A stretch of DNA of 64,000 bases from Corynebacterium rhinophilum (GTDB taxonomy: Bacteria > Actinomycetota > Actinomycetes > Mycobacteriales > Mycobacteriaceae), in assembly GCF_030227225.1 (NCBI RefSeq), contig NZ_JASPHQ010000009.1:1-64000 (forward strand), given 5' to 3'. Positions 20,072 to 29,222 of the stretch are shown in pieces. The position numbers and the translations under genes are program-made. Within the stretch, counting starts at the first letter, position 1; each line of letters begins with the position of its first letter. The notes under the pieces are model-generated. The model had not been told where the DNA came from. It ran no database searches and saw only the letters and a program-made list of their open reading frames with translations.

Positions 20072-21215
20072 GCAAGTCAGCTACTTGATCGGCATCGAAG
20101 TCCGGCACGTCAGCACCGGCCTTCTTCGCCGCATCCTTAGCTTCTTCGACCTGATTGCCGGAAACTTCGCCCTTGTCGACGCCATTGACATGGCCCGCGT
20201 TGTCAAGCAGTAGTGCCAAGTCGCCGACGGTGAAATCACCGACCGCCATCTTGCCAAGTTGCTTCAGAGGTAGAGCGTCCTCCTCTTCCAAGGCCTTCAC
20301 AAAGGCCGCCAAGCCCTCAGCAGCCTGGGCATCGAGGCCGGCGTCTTTGGCGGCATCGGCAAGCTGGGGCATTGCAATGAGGCCAGCCGCAAGGGCGAAG
20401 ATTGCACCAATCACCGGCGTGCTATCGGAGCTAAGGTCCACACCATCGTCGAGGACGAGGCTATCGAGCGCGCCGCCGATATCGACGTAATTGCCGCCGC
20501 TAAAAGACTCTAGCTGCTGCTTCGAGCCATTAAAGAGGTTCAAGTCCACATCGGTAGGAATACCAGCGACCTTGCCCGATCCAGAGCGCTGCCAGAAGGA
20601 CAGGTTCTTCCACCCACCCACTGGATCCGGGGCTTCATCCTGGTATGCCGCCAACCACAGTGGCATATTGGAGAACTTCTGAGAGTTATTCATCTCGCCC
20701 ATCCAGAAGTACTTGTAGGTATAAATCATTGGGGTGCGGTTGGTCAGGCGCTTGAGCTCGGAGGTAAATTCCTCGATCCAGCTCTCCAACTGGGAGGCCG
20801 ACTTGCCCTCGGAGACCTCGATATCAAGCACCGGCGGCAACGTCTGATTCGGCGCCAACGCAATCTGCGCCGCAAAGTTAGCCGCCTGCGTCTTCGCATC
20901 GCCAGCTGGGCGCGCATAGTGATATGCGCCAGTCTTCAGGCCGTGCGCATTGGCCGCTTGGATGTCTTTAACGTAGTGCGGGTTAATCCAGTCCCCACCC
21001 TCGGTGGCCTTAACAAAGGCGAAGGACTGGCCGTCAGATTTCACCTTATTCCAGTCAATAGGCATGCCACCGGGGTGCTGGTGGGCAGCAATATCGATGC
21101 CTTTCGGTGCGCTGTTTCCCAATGCTGCCTGCGCGGCAGCGGTCCCGCTCACCGTGACTGCAACTGCAGCGATAACCGCGATGATGCTCTTGCGGAGTGC
21201 CCTCATAGTTGTCAT
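20052..21215 (-). CDS. Secreted GH25 lysozyme (N-acetylmuramidase) with C-terminal helical region
   Basis: 387 residues from ATG 21215. A signal peptide is present (basic start, hydrophobic core, cleavage after AAAQA near residue 27). Residues ~35-230 form a GH25 muramidase domain: GIDIAAHQHP with the conserved Asp, FAFVKATEGGDWINPHY, GAYHYARP, and PVLDIEVSEG with the catalytic Asp/Glu pair. It should cut the glycan chain between MurNAc and GlcNAc outside the cell. Residues ~240-387 are Ala/Asp/Leu-rich and helical with no named domain, ending FDADQVADLLNRVLK. Alternative start 21236 is less likely, because the signal peptide begins naturally at MTTMRALRKS. Confidence 0.9.
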   Translation of the reverse strand: MTTMRALRKSIIAVIAAVAVTVSGTAAAQAALGNSAPKGIDIAAHQHPGGMPIDWNKVKSDGQSFAFVKATEGGDWINPHYVKDIQAANAHGLKTGAYHYARPAGDAKTQAANFAAQIALAPNQTLPPVLDIEVSEGKSASQLESWIEEFTSELKRLTNRTPMIYTYKYFWMGEMNNSQKFSNMPLWLAAYQDEAPDPVGGWKNLSFWQRSGSGKVAGIPTDVDLNLFNGSKQQLESFSGGNYVDIGGALDSLVLDDGVDLSSDSTPVIGAIFALAAGLIAMPQLADAAKDAGLDAQAAEGLAAFVKALEEEDALPLKQLGKMAVGDFTVGDLALLLDNAGHVNGVDKGEVSGNQVEEAKDAAKKAGADVPDFDADQVADLLNRVLK

Positions 21216-21420
21216 GCGCGAGAGTCTAACAATCATTCACACTAACCACATTTGCAACACGCGTACCACGCGTGGGAATTTTTCACTCCCGTATCCAGTT
21301 TTTCGGAAATGTACCATTTAGAACGCATATTCGCTTTTCGGCTTGCGGGAGTCAAACGGATAACTTATGGTAAACCTATGAACATTAGAAACTTAGTGCG
21401 AAACTCGGGGGATAATCGCC
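21216..21420. other. Divergent promoter region between the lysozyme and HNH genes
   Basis: 205 bp, AT-richer than the surroundings. It must carry promoters for both divergent genes. A GGGGGAT Shine-Dalgarno-like element lies just before the HNH start (21421). I see no clean palindrome or terminator. Confidence 0.4.
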
Positions 21421-22599
21421 ATGGAACCCTACTACCCCATCACTGATCCACACGATGACATAGCAGTTAGTGCCACGTGTAATAGAAAATCCGACTACCT
21501 ACTCTGGAAGGAAATTCGACCAAGTTTAGAAGATTATTTCGATATTGCGTGTCATACGCTGGCAGGTCGCACCGGCTTAAGCGAACGGCGCACGAGGGAT
21601 ATCACCATGGCGCTATACCGCTTAGAGGAATTGCCACGCACAAAACTGCTGCAGGAAACCTACTACTTCCTCGACTTCTCTCGGCTTATCACCATTGATG
21701 CGGTCTTAAGCAAACTTGGCGAGGTAGACAGCGGCGTCCTTCAACGCATAGACGCCGAATTGGAAAAATACCTGACTCCCACAAAACCGGGTCAAAACTT
21801 TCCATCAAATGCTGCCCTTCGCCGAAAGCTCAATGGCCTCATCACAATGGAATCACCGGACACAACAGGTGATAAGGAATCCGAGGAAGAGGACGGGCGA
21901 AATGACTCCTATTTCATCTACCCCACCGCGGGCGGACGAGCAGGGTTAAACGTAGAGTTCGATGAAGATACACTCATCCTCATTGACGAGGTTGTTCAGC
22001 GTACTTCGGAAGGGCACGGACTCAGTAAGGCCGATGCACTGGCCCAGCTGATACTCGGAACCATCGAAGATAAATCTCAGGTACACCTTTATATGTACCG
22101 CGCCAGCGACGTAAAAGCGGCTCCAGGATTTATCCAGGGCTACGGGTGGGTTCACCCAGATACCGCTGACCGTCTAACACCGACCACTACCCGGGACATG
22201 GACCAAGCGGCAACAAGGGTAAGCCCGGCCTACTCCACCCCGCCGCTCATCGGTGCCTATGTGGAAGGCCGCGATGGTGTGTGCCGCTGGCCTGGGTGCA
22301 ACCGCCCAGCCTACAGGTGCCAAAAAGACCACCGGATCGATTTCTCAGAGGGAGGAAAGACGACGGCTGGAAATTTAGCCTCGCTGTGCCAGCACCACCA
22401 CAACGTAAAGACGGATAAAAGCGCCTTTTACATCATGGATCCGCACAACGGGGATATCATCTGGCTCTTCCAAGACGGACGGTGGGAATACGATGAACCG
22501 CAGGGACCGCTAGCGACGAAGAATAGGAACTGGGCACTGACCGTTGCCCAGGCAATCGCCGCCCGGCGGAATGCTGCCAAAGAAAGGGCTGATACTTAA
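21421..22599 (+). CDS. DUF222/13E12-type HNH endonuclease family protein
   Basis: 392 residues. The N-terminal ~250 residues are an alpha-helical DUF222-like region, and the C-terminal part is an HNH nuclease: VCRWPGCNRPAYRCQKDHRI, then a FSEGGKTTAGNLASLCQHHH stretch with metal-binding Cys and His residues. Such proteins are multicopy in actinobacteria (13E12 family) and often show mobile behaviour, but their role is unsettled. The start is ATG 21421. The 3' end overlaps the convergent cysteine desulfurase stop by 4 bp. Codon use looks more AT-rich than the neighbours, especially in the first 300 bp, which could mean acquisition. Confidence 0.85.
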   Translation: MEPYYPITDPHDDIAVSATCNRKSDYLLWKEIRPSLEDYFDIACHTLAGRTGLSERRTRDITMALYRLEELPRTKLLQETYYFLDFSRLITIDAVLSKLGEVDSGVLQRIDAELEKYLTPTKPGQNFPSNAALRRKLNGLITMESPDTTGDKESEEEDGRNDSYFIYPTAGGRAGLNVEFDEDTLILIDEVVQRTSEGHGLSKADALAQLILGTIEDKSQVHLYMYRASDVKAAPGFIQGYGWVHPDTADRLTPTTTRDMDQAATRVSPAYSTPPLIGAYVEGRDGVCRWPGCNRPAYRCQKDHRIDFSEGGKTTAGNLASLCQHHHNVKTDKSAFYIMDPHNGDIIWLFQDGRWEYDEPQGPLATKNRNWALTVAQAIAARRNAAKERADT

Positions 22600-23711
22600 A
22601 CCGTGCGGGCTCGGGCGACGACCTCTGGTAAATGCGCGAGCACGTAATCCACATCGTCTTCGGAAGTAAGGCGTCCCAGAGTGAACCGGAGGGACCCAAT
22701 TCCTTCTTCCTCGCTGACACCCATTGCAGAAAGCACATGGGACATGCGGTTGACGCCTGCGCTGCAGGCACTGCCAGTCGATGCCTCAATCTGCAGCGAG
22801 TCCAGCAACATGATGAGGCTATCGCCATCGGTGCCGGGGAAAGAAACGTGTAGGTGCGACGGCAAGCATGGCTCGGTGGAATTCACTACAACGTTGTCGA
22901 TGGATGAGAGGATCCCATCCCGCAGCTTATTCCGAAGTGCAGCGATGCGCTCGCCCTCGGCAGCGCTTTCTGCGATCGACTCCTCCAACGCAGCGGCGAG
23001 CGCGGAGGCGCTGGCTACGTCCACCGTGCCTGGGCGAAGTCCGCGCTCTTGGCCGCCGCCATAGGAAATCGGCTGCGGCGCAGGGGTGCGCTTGGCCAAT
23101 AGCACGCCGATACCGCGCGGGCCGCCAAACTTGTGGGCGCTGGCGGCGAGCGTCGTGATGCCCATTTCCGCAAAATTGATGGGCAGCTTGCCCGCTACCT
23201 GCACCGCATCCACATGCATGGGAGTACCGGATTGTTGCGCAAGGGAGACAAGCTCCTCGATGGGCTGAATCGCACCGGTTTCGTTATTGGCCCACATGCA
23301 GGTGGCAAGATCGGCAGGCTCCGCGAAGGCGCCCCGATCGCTAATATGCCCGCTGCGGTCCACGGGGAGCAGATCCACGGTGGCGCCGGCTTGGGCAAGC
23401 TTGCTCACGGTATCGCGCACCGCTGGGTGCTCAATATCCGTGGAGATGATGCGGTTGGTATTTCCTGCAGCATAAAGGCCCTGGATAGCGATATTATCCG
23501 CCTCGGTACCAGAGGAGGTAAAGATGACCTCGATGGGTTCGCACCCAAGGAGGGAGGCGACTTTCTCGCGGGCATCGTCAAGCACGGAGCGTGCCCTGCG
23601 GCCAGAGGCGTACTGGGCGCTGGAGTTGAGCGAGCCGGAGGCGGCAACCCACGCGTCGATGGCGGATTGGCGCATCGGCTGGGTTGCTGCGTAGTCGAAA
23701 TAGTGCGGCAT
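22596..23711 (-). CDS. Cysteine desulfurase (NifS/IscS type)
   Basis: A PLP enzyme that takes sulfur from cysteine as a persulfide. The 371-residue protein has HVDAVQVAGK with the PLP-contact Asp, the Schiff-base Lys in ASAHKFGGPRG (~residue 195) and the active-site Cys in STGSACSAGV (~320). No Suf/Isc scaffold genes lie nearby. Its position near mnmA on the same strand suggests it feeds sulfur to tRNA thiolation, as known for NifS-type enzymes, but that is inference. The ATG overlaps the etfA stop by one base (TAATG). Confidence 0.93.
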   Translation of the reverse strand: MPHYFDYAATQPMRQSAIDAWVAASGSLNSSAQYASGRRARSVLDDAREKVASLLGCEPIEVIFTSSGTEADNIAIQGLYAAGNTNRIISTDIEHPAVRDTVSKLAQAGATVDLLPVDRSGHISDRGAFAEPADLATCMWANNETGAIQPIEELVSLAQQSGTPMHVDAVQVAGKLPINFAEMGITTLAASAHKFGGPRGIGVLLAKRTPAPQPISYGGGQERGLRPGTVDVASASALAAALEESIAESAAEGERIAALRNKLRDGILSSIDNVVVNSTEPCLPSHLHVSFPGTDGDSLIMLLDSLQIEASTGSACSAGVNRMSHVLSAMGVSEEEGIGSLRFTLGRLTSEDDVDYVLAHLPEVVARARTV

Positions 23712-24652
23712 TACTGGCGCGCCTTCAATTCCTCGGTCAGGGCTGGGGCGATTTCATGCAGGTCACCGACGACGCCGAGATCTGCGATCTGGAAGAACGG
23801 CTCATCCTGGTCTTGGTTGACCACCACGATGGTGCCGGAGGTCTGCATGCCCGAGGTGTGCTGAATGGCACCGGAAATGCCCAAGCCAATGTAGAGATCT
23901 GGCGACACGGTCACGCCAGTCTGGCCCACCTGGTGGGTAGCGTCGTAGAAGCCTTCATCGACGGCGTCGCGGGTGGCACCGACGGCGCCACCGAGGGTAT
24001 CGGCAAGCGGCTCAACGATCTCGGCGAAGTTATCGCCCACGCCGCGGCCGCCGGAGACCACGACCTTGGCTGCGGTGAGCTCGGGGCGGGCGGACTTTTC
24101 GGCGGGAGTAAAGGAATTAACCTTGACATCCTTCGCGGTTGCAGCAGGAAGCGGCATGGGCGCCGGTTGGGCTTCCACCTGCTGAGGCTCCGCCACAACC
24201 GAACCGGGCTGCAGGGTATAAATCGGGCAGCTGCCGGAAGCCTTCGAGGTGGTCTCGTAGGTGCCACCGAAAATGGTCATCGTTGCAGAGCCATCCGCCT
24301 TGATGGAATCCGCATTGGCGAGCGCACCGGAAGCCAGACGAGCGGACAGGCGGCCCGCAATCTCGTTATTCGTCGGGCTGGCGGCCAGGACGATGGGCGC
24401 CGGATTGGCTGCGCCCAGGGCGTGCAAGGCATCAACCTCAGGGGTCACCAGGCGCTGCTCATAATCCTCCGCCGTCGCCTGCACCACCTGGGCGGCACCG
24501 AGGGCAGCTAGTTCGGCATCGAAGGCATCTGCCTGCTTGCCGACGACCACCGCAGACACCGTACCCAATTCGCGTGCGGCGGTAATGAGCTCACCGGTGA
24601 CGGGGAGAATGCTGTCTGCATCGTGTTCAACAAGTACGTAAACGTGAGACAT
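23711..24652 (-). CDS. etfA: Electron transfer flavoprotein alpha subunit
   Basis: With EtfB it forms a soluble FAD/AMP heterodimer that takes electrons from acyl-CoA and other dehydrogenases. The 313-residue protein has an N-terminal nucleotide-binding-like domain and the C-terminal FAD domain signature: [32 protein letters not shown], then [19 protein letters not shown] (residues ~195-285). It follows etfB by 8 bp. Its usual partner, an ETF:quinone oxidoreductase, is not in the window. Confidence 0.95.
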   Translation of the reverse strand: MSHVYVLVEHDADSILPVTGELITAARELGTVSAVVVGKQADAFDAELAALGAAQVVQATAEDYEQRLVTPEVDALHALGAANPAPIVLAASPTNNEIAGRLSARLASGALANADSIKADGSATMTIFGGTYETTSKASGSCPIYTLQPGSVVAEPQQVEAQPAPMPLPAATAKDVKVNSFTPAEKSARPELTAAKVVVSGGRGVGDNFAEIVEPLADTLGGAVGATRDAVDEGFYDATHQVGQTGVTVSPDLYIGLGISGAIQHTSGMQTSGTIVVVNQDQDEPFFQIADLGVVGDLHEIAPALTEELKARQ

Positions 24653-24660
24653 TTTTACTC

Positions 24661-25443
24661 CTAAATCAAGTTCTTTGCGGCTAGGAAGTCAGCAATCTTC
24701 TTCGCAGCATCCTGCGGCTGCGGCTCAGAGATAACCTCGCCGGCCGTGCGCGGCGGGCGCTTGGAAGATTCGGTAACGGTCGTGGTGGGCGCAATGGCTT
24801 CGATGCCTAGGTCCGCCACGCTCAAAGTAGTGATCTCTGCCTTCTTTGCAGCCATAAGTCCCTTGAAGTTGGGGAAACGCGGCTTATCCGCCTTATCGGT
24901 GACGGAAATAATCGCAGGAAGGGCGGCCTCGAGCTCCCAGGTTCCGCGGGCGTCCTCGCGGCTGCCTTTTACCGTACTGCCCGAAAGCTCCACCTGGTGC
25001 AGCTCGGTCAAGGCGGGCAGCTGGCGGTATTCAGCGAGCAGTCCCGCGAGCGTTCCCGTCGAGGCATCGGAAGCCTCATTGCCCAAGGTGATCAATTGAA
25101 CATCCTCTAGCGTGTTAATCGCTGCGTTCAGTGTCCAGGCGGTAGACAGTGCATCGGCGCCGGCTAGGGCGTCATCGGATACGAGGACCGCGTCGTCTGC
25201 ACCCATCGCAAGCGCCTTGCGGAGGGCCTCATCTGCTTGTGCGGGGCCCATCGTTACAGCGACAACACGGTAGTTTTCATCCGGATTTTCATCGCGCAGG
25301 CGCAGCGCCTGTTCCACGGAGTATTCATTAATCTCATCAATGATGTTGTCCACGGAGGTGCGATCCAGGGTGTGGTCATCCTCCAAAGATTTGGTGGACC
25401 ACGTATCCGGTACATGCTTGACCAGAGCCACAATCGTTGGCAT
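24661..25443 (-). CDS. etfB: Electron transfer flavoprotein beta subunit
   Basis: The AMP-binding partner of EtfA. 260 residues from ATG 25443 ([15 protein letters not shown]), which a GGAAAGG about 11 bases upstream supports better than the GTG at 25452. The family stretch [15 protein letters not shown], the [10 protein letters not shown] region and the C-terminal [14 protein letters not shown] are present. A 17-bp gap separates it from the upstream methyltransferase gene, so it is likely part of the long minus-strand transcript. Confidence 0.94.
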   Translation of the reverse strand: MPTIVALVKHVPDTWSTKSLEDDHTLDRTSVDNIIDEINEYSVEQALRLRDENPDENYRVVAVTMGPAQADEALRKALAMGADDAVLVSDDALAGADALSTAWTLNAAINTLEDVQLITLGNEASDASTGTLAGLLAEYRQLPALTELHQVELSGSTVKGSREDARGTWELEAALPAIISVTDKADKPRFPNFKGLMAAKKAEITTLSVADLGIEAIAPTTTVTESSKRPPRTAGEVISEPQPQDAAKKIADFLAAKNLI

Positions 25444-25469
25444 TAAGGGCACTCACCTTTCCGATAGAT

Positions 25470-26603
25470 TTATATTGCGTAATTATCTTCGGACGATAAT
25501 ACTCGGGGTTGGCAGAGCAAAGCGATACCCTGTGAGCCAATTCGCGTAATGATGACCGCGAAAGGCCGCGTTCCCTTCAACTTCATCTGTTTCCTTAGCT
25601 GATCAGGGTCCACATCTACGCCGCGCACAAGGATTTCTAGGCTGCCTGCATCATAGGCCTTTAGTACAGATTTTAGGCGCTTTAGGGGGACCTTTTCTAT
25701 GAATGGAAATCCCGACGTTCCCTGTGGAATGCGCTCGCCCGTCAGGTACGCAATTCGCGGATCAATCTGCCACAAGCCCTCGCGCGCCGCATAGTGCTGC
25801 ACGAGTCCAGCGCGCACCACTGCCCCATCTGGATCAATGAGGTAGGTGCCGATTTCGCCAGCCTCTGGCAGGTTCTGCTCTTCATCCGTGAGGACATCAA
25901 CTGACTCGCCCTGAATCATCACCGCGTGCCTGCCCGTTCCGAGGCCTGGTGTGTAGAGGCACGCTTCCTTAACTGCCCCATTGACGCTACTGACGGTGAC
26001 CAATCCGTCCCAGTCACTGAAATCAAGGCCGGGTGCGCACTTAATGGCCACGTGGGCGTCCCTGTGCGCAGCGATTAGGTCCGGCAGCGGTGGCAGCAAA
26101 TCCTCCGGGCGGGAAATCCGCCGCCCTGCCTTCCTGCGGGCGGGATCGGCGATAATGACGTCCGCCGTGGTGGTCGTAGTGAGTGCATCTGCTTGAAAGA
26201 AATGGTTAGAAGCCAAATTGTGCCGGGCCATGGCAAGGCGCGAAGCATCGATATCGGAGCCGAAGTAGTCAAGGCTCGTCCCATAGCCTTCGGTACCGAT
26301 GGAGCACGTGACATCGTGCACGGTGCGCATTCCCCGCTGCCGCAAGAACTCGGACCTATAGCGCGCAACCGACAGCGGGGTGGCTTGCTGGGCGGAATCG
26401 GCATCCATAAGCCAGGTCTCAGGCAGTTTTCCGCCCCGCCGGGCAGTAAGTAGCTCCATGGCGCAGCGCGCATAATCGCCGTAGGCAGCTTTCAACTTTT
26501 CCAAATCCTTCAGCTGCGAAGCCTTGCTCAGCTCCAAGTCCCAGCTGGAAAGTTCGGCGTTATGCTCGCTTAAGAAACGGACTTCATCAATGTTAAAGCT
26601 CAT
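25470..26603 (-). CDS. Class I SAM-dependent methyltransferase with THUMP-like C-terminal domain
   Basis: 377 residues. N-terminal helices are followed by a Rossmann fold with the SAM loop HDVTCSIGTEGYG (residues ~115-130), the acidic motif YFGSDIDASRLAMARHN, and VIIADPARRKAGRR in the position of the NPP(Y) catalytic motif, reading DPAR. The C-terminal half resembles the THUMP-like domain of actinobacterial and Bacteroidetes putative rRNA/tRNA methyltransferases. RNA is the likely substrate by family. Its start overlaps the NUDIX stop (ATGA). Confidence 0.8.
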   Translation of the reverse strand: MSFNIDEVRFLSEHNAELSSWDLELSKASQLKDLEKLKAAYGDYARCAMELLTARRGGKLPETWLMDADSAQQATPLSVARYRSEFLRQRGMRTVHDVTCSIGTEGYGTSLDYFGSDIDASRLAMARHNLASNHFFQADALTTTTTADVIIADPARRKAGRRISRPEDLLPPLPDLIAAHRDAHVAIKCAPGLDFSDWDGLVTVSSVNGAVKEACLYTPGLGTGRHAVMIQGESVDVLTDEEQNLPEAGEIGTYLIDPDGAVVRAGLVQHYAAREGLWQIDPRIAYLTGERIPQGTSGFPFIEKVPLKRLKSVLKAYDAGSLEILVRGVDVDPDQLRKQMKLKGTRPFAVIITRIGSQGIALLCQPRVLSSEDNYAI

Positions 26604-27427
26604 ATTCGCTCTGTAGGGGTGGTCGCGAAATATTCCGCGTATTGCGGATCGTCGCGGAGGTCGCCGATAACGGGGCGAAGGTCGGACGAAGAGGCATCAT
26701 CAAGCACCTCTTTGACGGTGGAGTACTTGCATAACCGTTGCATTTGCGCCCACGTGGGAACTACGAGACGGACGAGTCCGGCACGCCAGCCCTCCAAGAT
26801 AAGCTGCGGCGAAAACCAGCCAGCGTCATCGGCCTCATGCGTGTCCCCGTCAGGCTCCTGCCCGCTCGGTAGCAGACCGACGAAGAAAAAAGTATCGAAC
26901 CAATGGTTTTTGCTTTGCCCCACCCACCGGGCCCATGGAAGGATCATATCGGCATCGACGCGCATCCCGTTATTGCTAAGAAACTCCGTAAAGGAAATGG
27001 TGTGGTCTTCTAAGAGCCTACGTTCGCGGTGATAGCGGCGCGCATTAGAAATCGTGCCGTCATCCCGGATCGCAAACAAGGTACCGGATTCCTCAAAGAG
27101 CTCGCGGGCCGCGGCAAAGACCAAGGCGTGGGCCTTGTACTTGGTCACGCCCATCCGCCGCGCCATAGACACGACGGATTTTCCGGCCCACAACTCACCG
27201 GAATCCCACGAACGCGGCGGGAAATCGCGCGGGTCTACCCCACCGCCAGGAAATACGGCATGGCCCGGGTAGTTCCGCATGGTGCTTACGCGTTCTTGCA
27301 CCCAGACCTCGAGCCCTCCGGGGCCATCTCGAAGCAAGAGCACAGTCGCCGCCATGCGCCCACCGTTAAACCCGGTGGTATCGCTGGCGTCGATCGCATC
27401 GAGCTGGTCATGAATCTCGTTGGTCAT
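26600..27427 (-). CDS. NUDIX hydrolase with extended Nudix box
   Basis: 275 residues. The Nudix motif is split by an insertion: VFPGGGVDPRDFPPRSW is followed ~45 residues later by AARELFEESGTLFA, the catalytic REx2EExG part. This arrangement is known in actinobacterial and NUDT19-like members that hydrolyse nucleotide or CoA derivatives. The substrate is not readable from the sequence. It overlaps the ABC ATPase stop (TAATG) upstream and the methyltransferase start downstream, so all three are translationally coupled. Confidence 0.85.
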   Translation of the reverse strand: MTNEIHDQLDAIDASDTTGFNGGRMAATVLLLRDGPGGLEVWVQERVSTMRNYPGHAVFPGGGVDPRDFPPRSWDSGELWAGKSVVSMARRMGVTKYKAHALVFAAARELFEESGTLFAIRDDGTISNARRYHRERRLLEDHTISFTEFLSNNGMRVDADMILPWARWVGQSKNHWFDTFFFVGLLPSGQEPDGDTHEADDAGWFSPQLILEGWRAGLVRLVVPTWAQMQRLCKYSTVKEVLDDASSSDLRPVIGDLRDDPQYAEYFATTPTERI

Positions 27428-28263
27428 TAAGATGTCCGGCGGGCAAAGTATCGCTGCCCAATGCGATCCACTTGGATGGGTTGGTGGAAGGCCTGGGACA
27501 GGTTCTCCGAGGTCAGCACGGAGTTAATGAGACCCTTTGCTACCACTTTGCCTTCATCCAGAAGCATCGCGTGGGTAAAGCCATACGGGATTTCTTCCAC
27601 GTGGTGGGTAATCATGACGATGGCTGGGGCATCCGGATCCATCGCGAGATCGCCCAAGTACCCCACGAGGTCCTCGCGCCCGCCGAGGTCCATGCCGGCA
27701 GAAGGCTCATCCAGGATCAGCAGCTCCGGATTGGACATCAAAGCGCGGGCGAGGATGACGCGCTTCTTCTCGCCTTCCGAAAGCGTGGTCCACGTGCGAT
27801 CCTTCAAGTGGCTGGCACCGACCTGGGCCAAGATGTCATCGGCGCGGGAAAAGTCCATGTCTTGATACTCTTCGCGCCACCGACCCAAAACCGCATAACC
27901 GGCGGAAATAACGAGGTCGTAGACCCGCTCATCCGCGGGAATGCGCGATTGCACGGCGGCAGAGGACAGACCAATCAGTGCGCGCAGGTCACGCATATCG
28001 GTCCTGCCAATTTGCTCGCCCATCAAAAAGGCCGTGCCTTTGGAAGGAAATTCCTCCGCGGCCGCCATGCGTACCAGGGAGGTCTTTCCGGCACCATTCG
28101 GCCCGATGATGACCCAGCGTTCATCGAGCTCGACCTGCCAGTCCACGGGCCCTACCAAGTTCTTGCCACCGCGGCGAAGCTCCACGCCGCGGAAGTCGAT
28201 GAGCCAGTCTTGATCAGTTGGGGTTACGTCGTTCACGCCTTCCATTGTGACTGATCTATTCAC
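27427..28263 (-). CDS. ABC-type ATP-binding protein without a membrane partner
   Basis: 278 residues with Walker A GPNGAGKTS, Q-loop region, signature LSEGEKKRV, Walker B LLILDEPSAGMD and H-loop MITHHVEE. It has no transmembrane segments, and no permease gene is adjacent. The N-terminal sequence and the G-F-T-H-A-M-L-L-D-E-G-K stretch resemble stand-alone ModF-like or iron-uptake ABC ATPases. GTG 28263 or ATG 28245 are possible starts; neither has a Shine-Dalgarno. It is the first gene of the overlapping ABC-NUDIX-methyltransferase set. Confidence 0.85.
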   Translation of the reverse strand: MNRSVTMEGVNDVTPTDQDWLIDFRGVELRRGGKNLVGPVDWQVELDERWVIIGPNGAGKTSLVRMAAAEEFPSKGTAFLMGEQIGRTDMRDLRALIGLSSAAVQSRIPADERVYDLVISAGYAVLGRWREEYQDMDFSRADDILAQVGASHLKDRTWTTLSEGEKKRVILARALMSNPELLILDEPSAGMDLGGREDLVGYLGDLAMDPDAPAIVMITHHVEEIPYGFTHAMLLDEGKVVAKGLINSVLTSENLSQAFHQPIQVDRIGQRYFARRTS

Positions 28264-28295
28264 CGCCCGCAGTAATTGACACAGCTCCGCCGACT

Positions 28296-29222
28296 TTAAT
28301 ACAGCGCGCTCGCCAGCTTCGTGCGCGCCTCAAGAACGCGCGGATCATTGCCGGCAAAAAGGCCGAAGAGCTCGAGCAGGCGTTCCCTGAGCTGCGCCTT
28401 CTCATCGCCTGCGGTGACCTTCATGGTCTCAATGAGGCGCTCGAAGGCCTTTTCTGGGGCACCTGCCACCACTTCTGCGTCAGCGGCGCGCATTTGCTTA
28501 TCGATGTCCCCCTTATCCCCATCTGCAGCAGCAATCGGTTCCTCGGTTTGGTTTGCTGGATCCAACCGCTTGAGAAGCTTGGTGGTGTCTCGGGCCTGCT
28601 TAATCTGCGTATTATCCGGTTCCGCTTCCAAGATGGACTCATAAACCTTAATCGCACCATCGAAATCGCCGGAGTTCAGGAAGGATTCTGCCTCCTGCAA
28701 GCGAGGGTCGTCCTCTTCTTCCTCTTCCGCTGCGGACGGTGCAGACTCAAGTCCCTTGAGCTGCGGTCCGACGTTTTCTACCAAGCTATCCAGCCACTGC
28801 TTGAGAGCATCCTTTGGCTGGGCTCCCTCGAAATTGGTCAGCGGTTGACCGGCGCCAATGGCAACCACGGTAGGTAGGTTCTTCACGCCGAAAGCCTGCG
28901 CCACCTGTGGAGTAGCATCCGCATCCACATAGCCTACGAGGAAGCTAAGGTTGCCAGCCGTAGCTAGTTCCTGCAGGTCCTGCTTCAGCTGGTCGGACTG
29001 CGTAGAGCGCGGGGTGCCGATAAGGACGACGACAGGTACCTCAGTGGAGCGGCGCACCACCTCGGTCTCAAAATTCGCCTCGGTGACGGTAAAAAATGGC
29101 TGGACTCCACTAGCCTGCCCAGCCACCGGCTGCTCTTGTGTCTGCTGGCGAGCTTCCGCACGCGCCTTGACCTGGCTGAGATCGAGGGCACCGCCTACAT
29201 AAGCATTATTCGCAGAAGTCAT
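28296..29222 (-). CDS. YbbN-like thioredoxin-fold / TPR protein lacking CxxC
   Basis: 308 residues. Residues ~40-150 are a thioredoxin fold (VVVLIGTPRSTQSDQLKQDL, then GNLSFLVGYVDADATPQVAQ and FGVKNLPTVVAIGAG). The active-site CxxC is replaced by a serine/threonine-containing loop, so no redox disulfide is possible there. The rest has TPR-like helices (FLNSGDFDGAIKVYESIL). This matches CnoX/YbbN co-chaperone-like proteins known to hold proteins for chaperonins. Its ATG overlaps the stop of the thiamine-binding-family gene. Confidence 0.85.
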   Translation of the reverse strand: MTSANNAYVGGALDLSQVKARAEARQQTQEQPVAGQASGVQPFFTVTEANFETEVVRRSTEVPVVVLIGTPRSTQSDQLKQDLQELATAGNLSFLVGYVDADATPQVAQAFGVKNLPTVVAIGAGQPLTNFEGAQPKDALKQWLDSLVENVGPQLKGLESAPSAAEEEEEDDPRLQEAESFLNSGDFDGAIKVYESILEAEPDNTQIKQARDTTKLLKRLDPANQTEEPIAAADGDKGDIDKQMRAADAEVVAGAPEKAFERLIETMKVTAGDEKAQLRERLLELFGLFAGNDPRVLEARTKLASALY

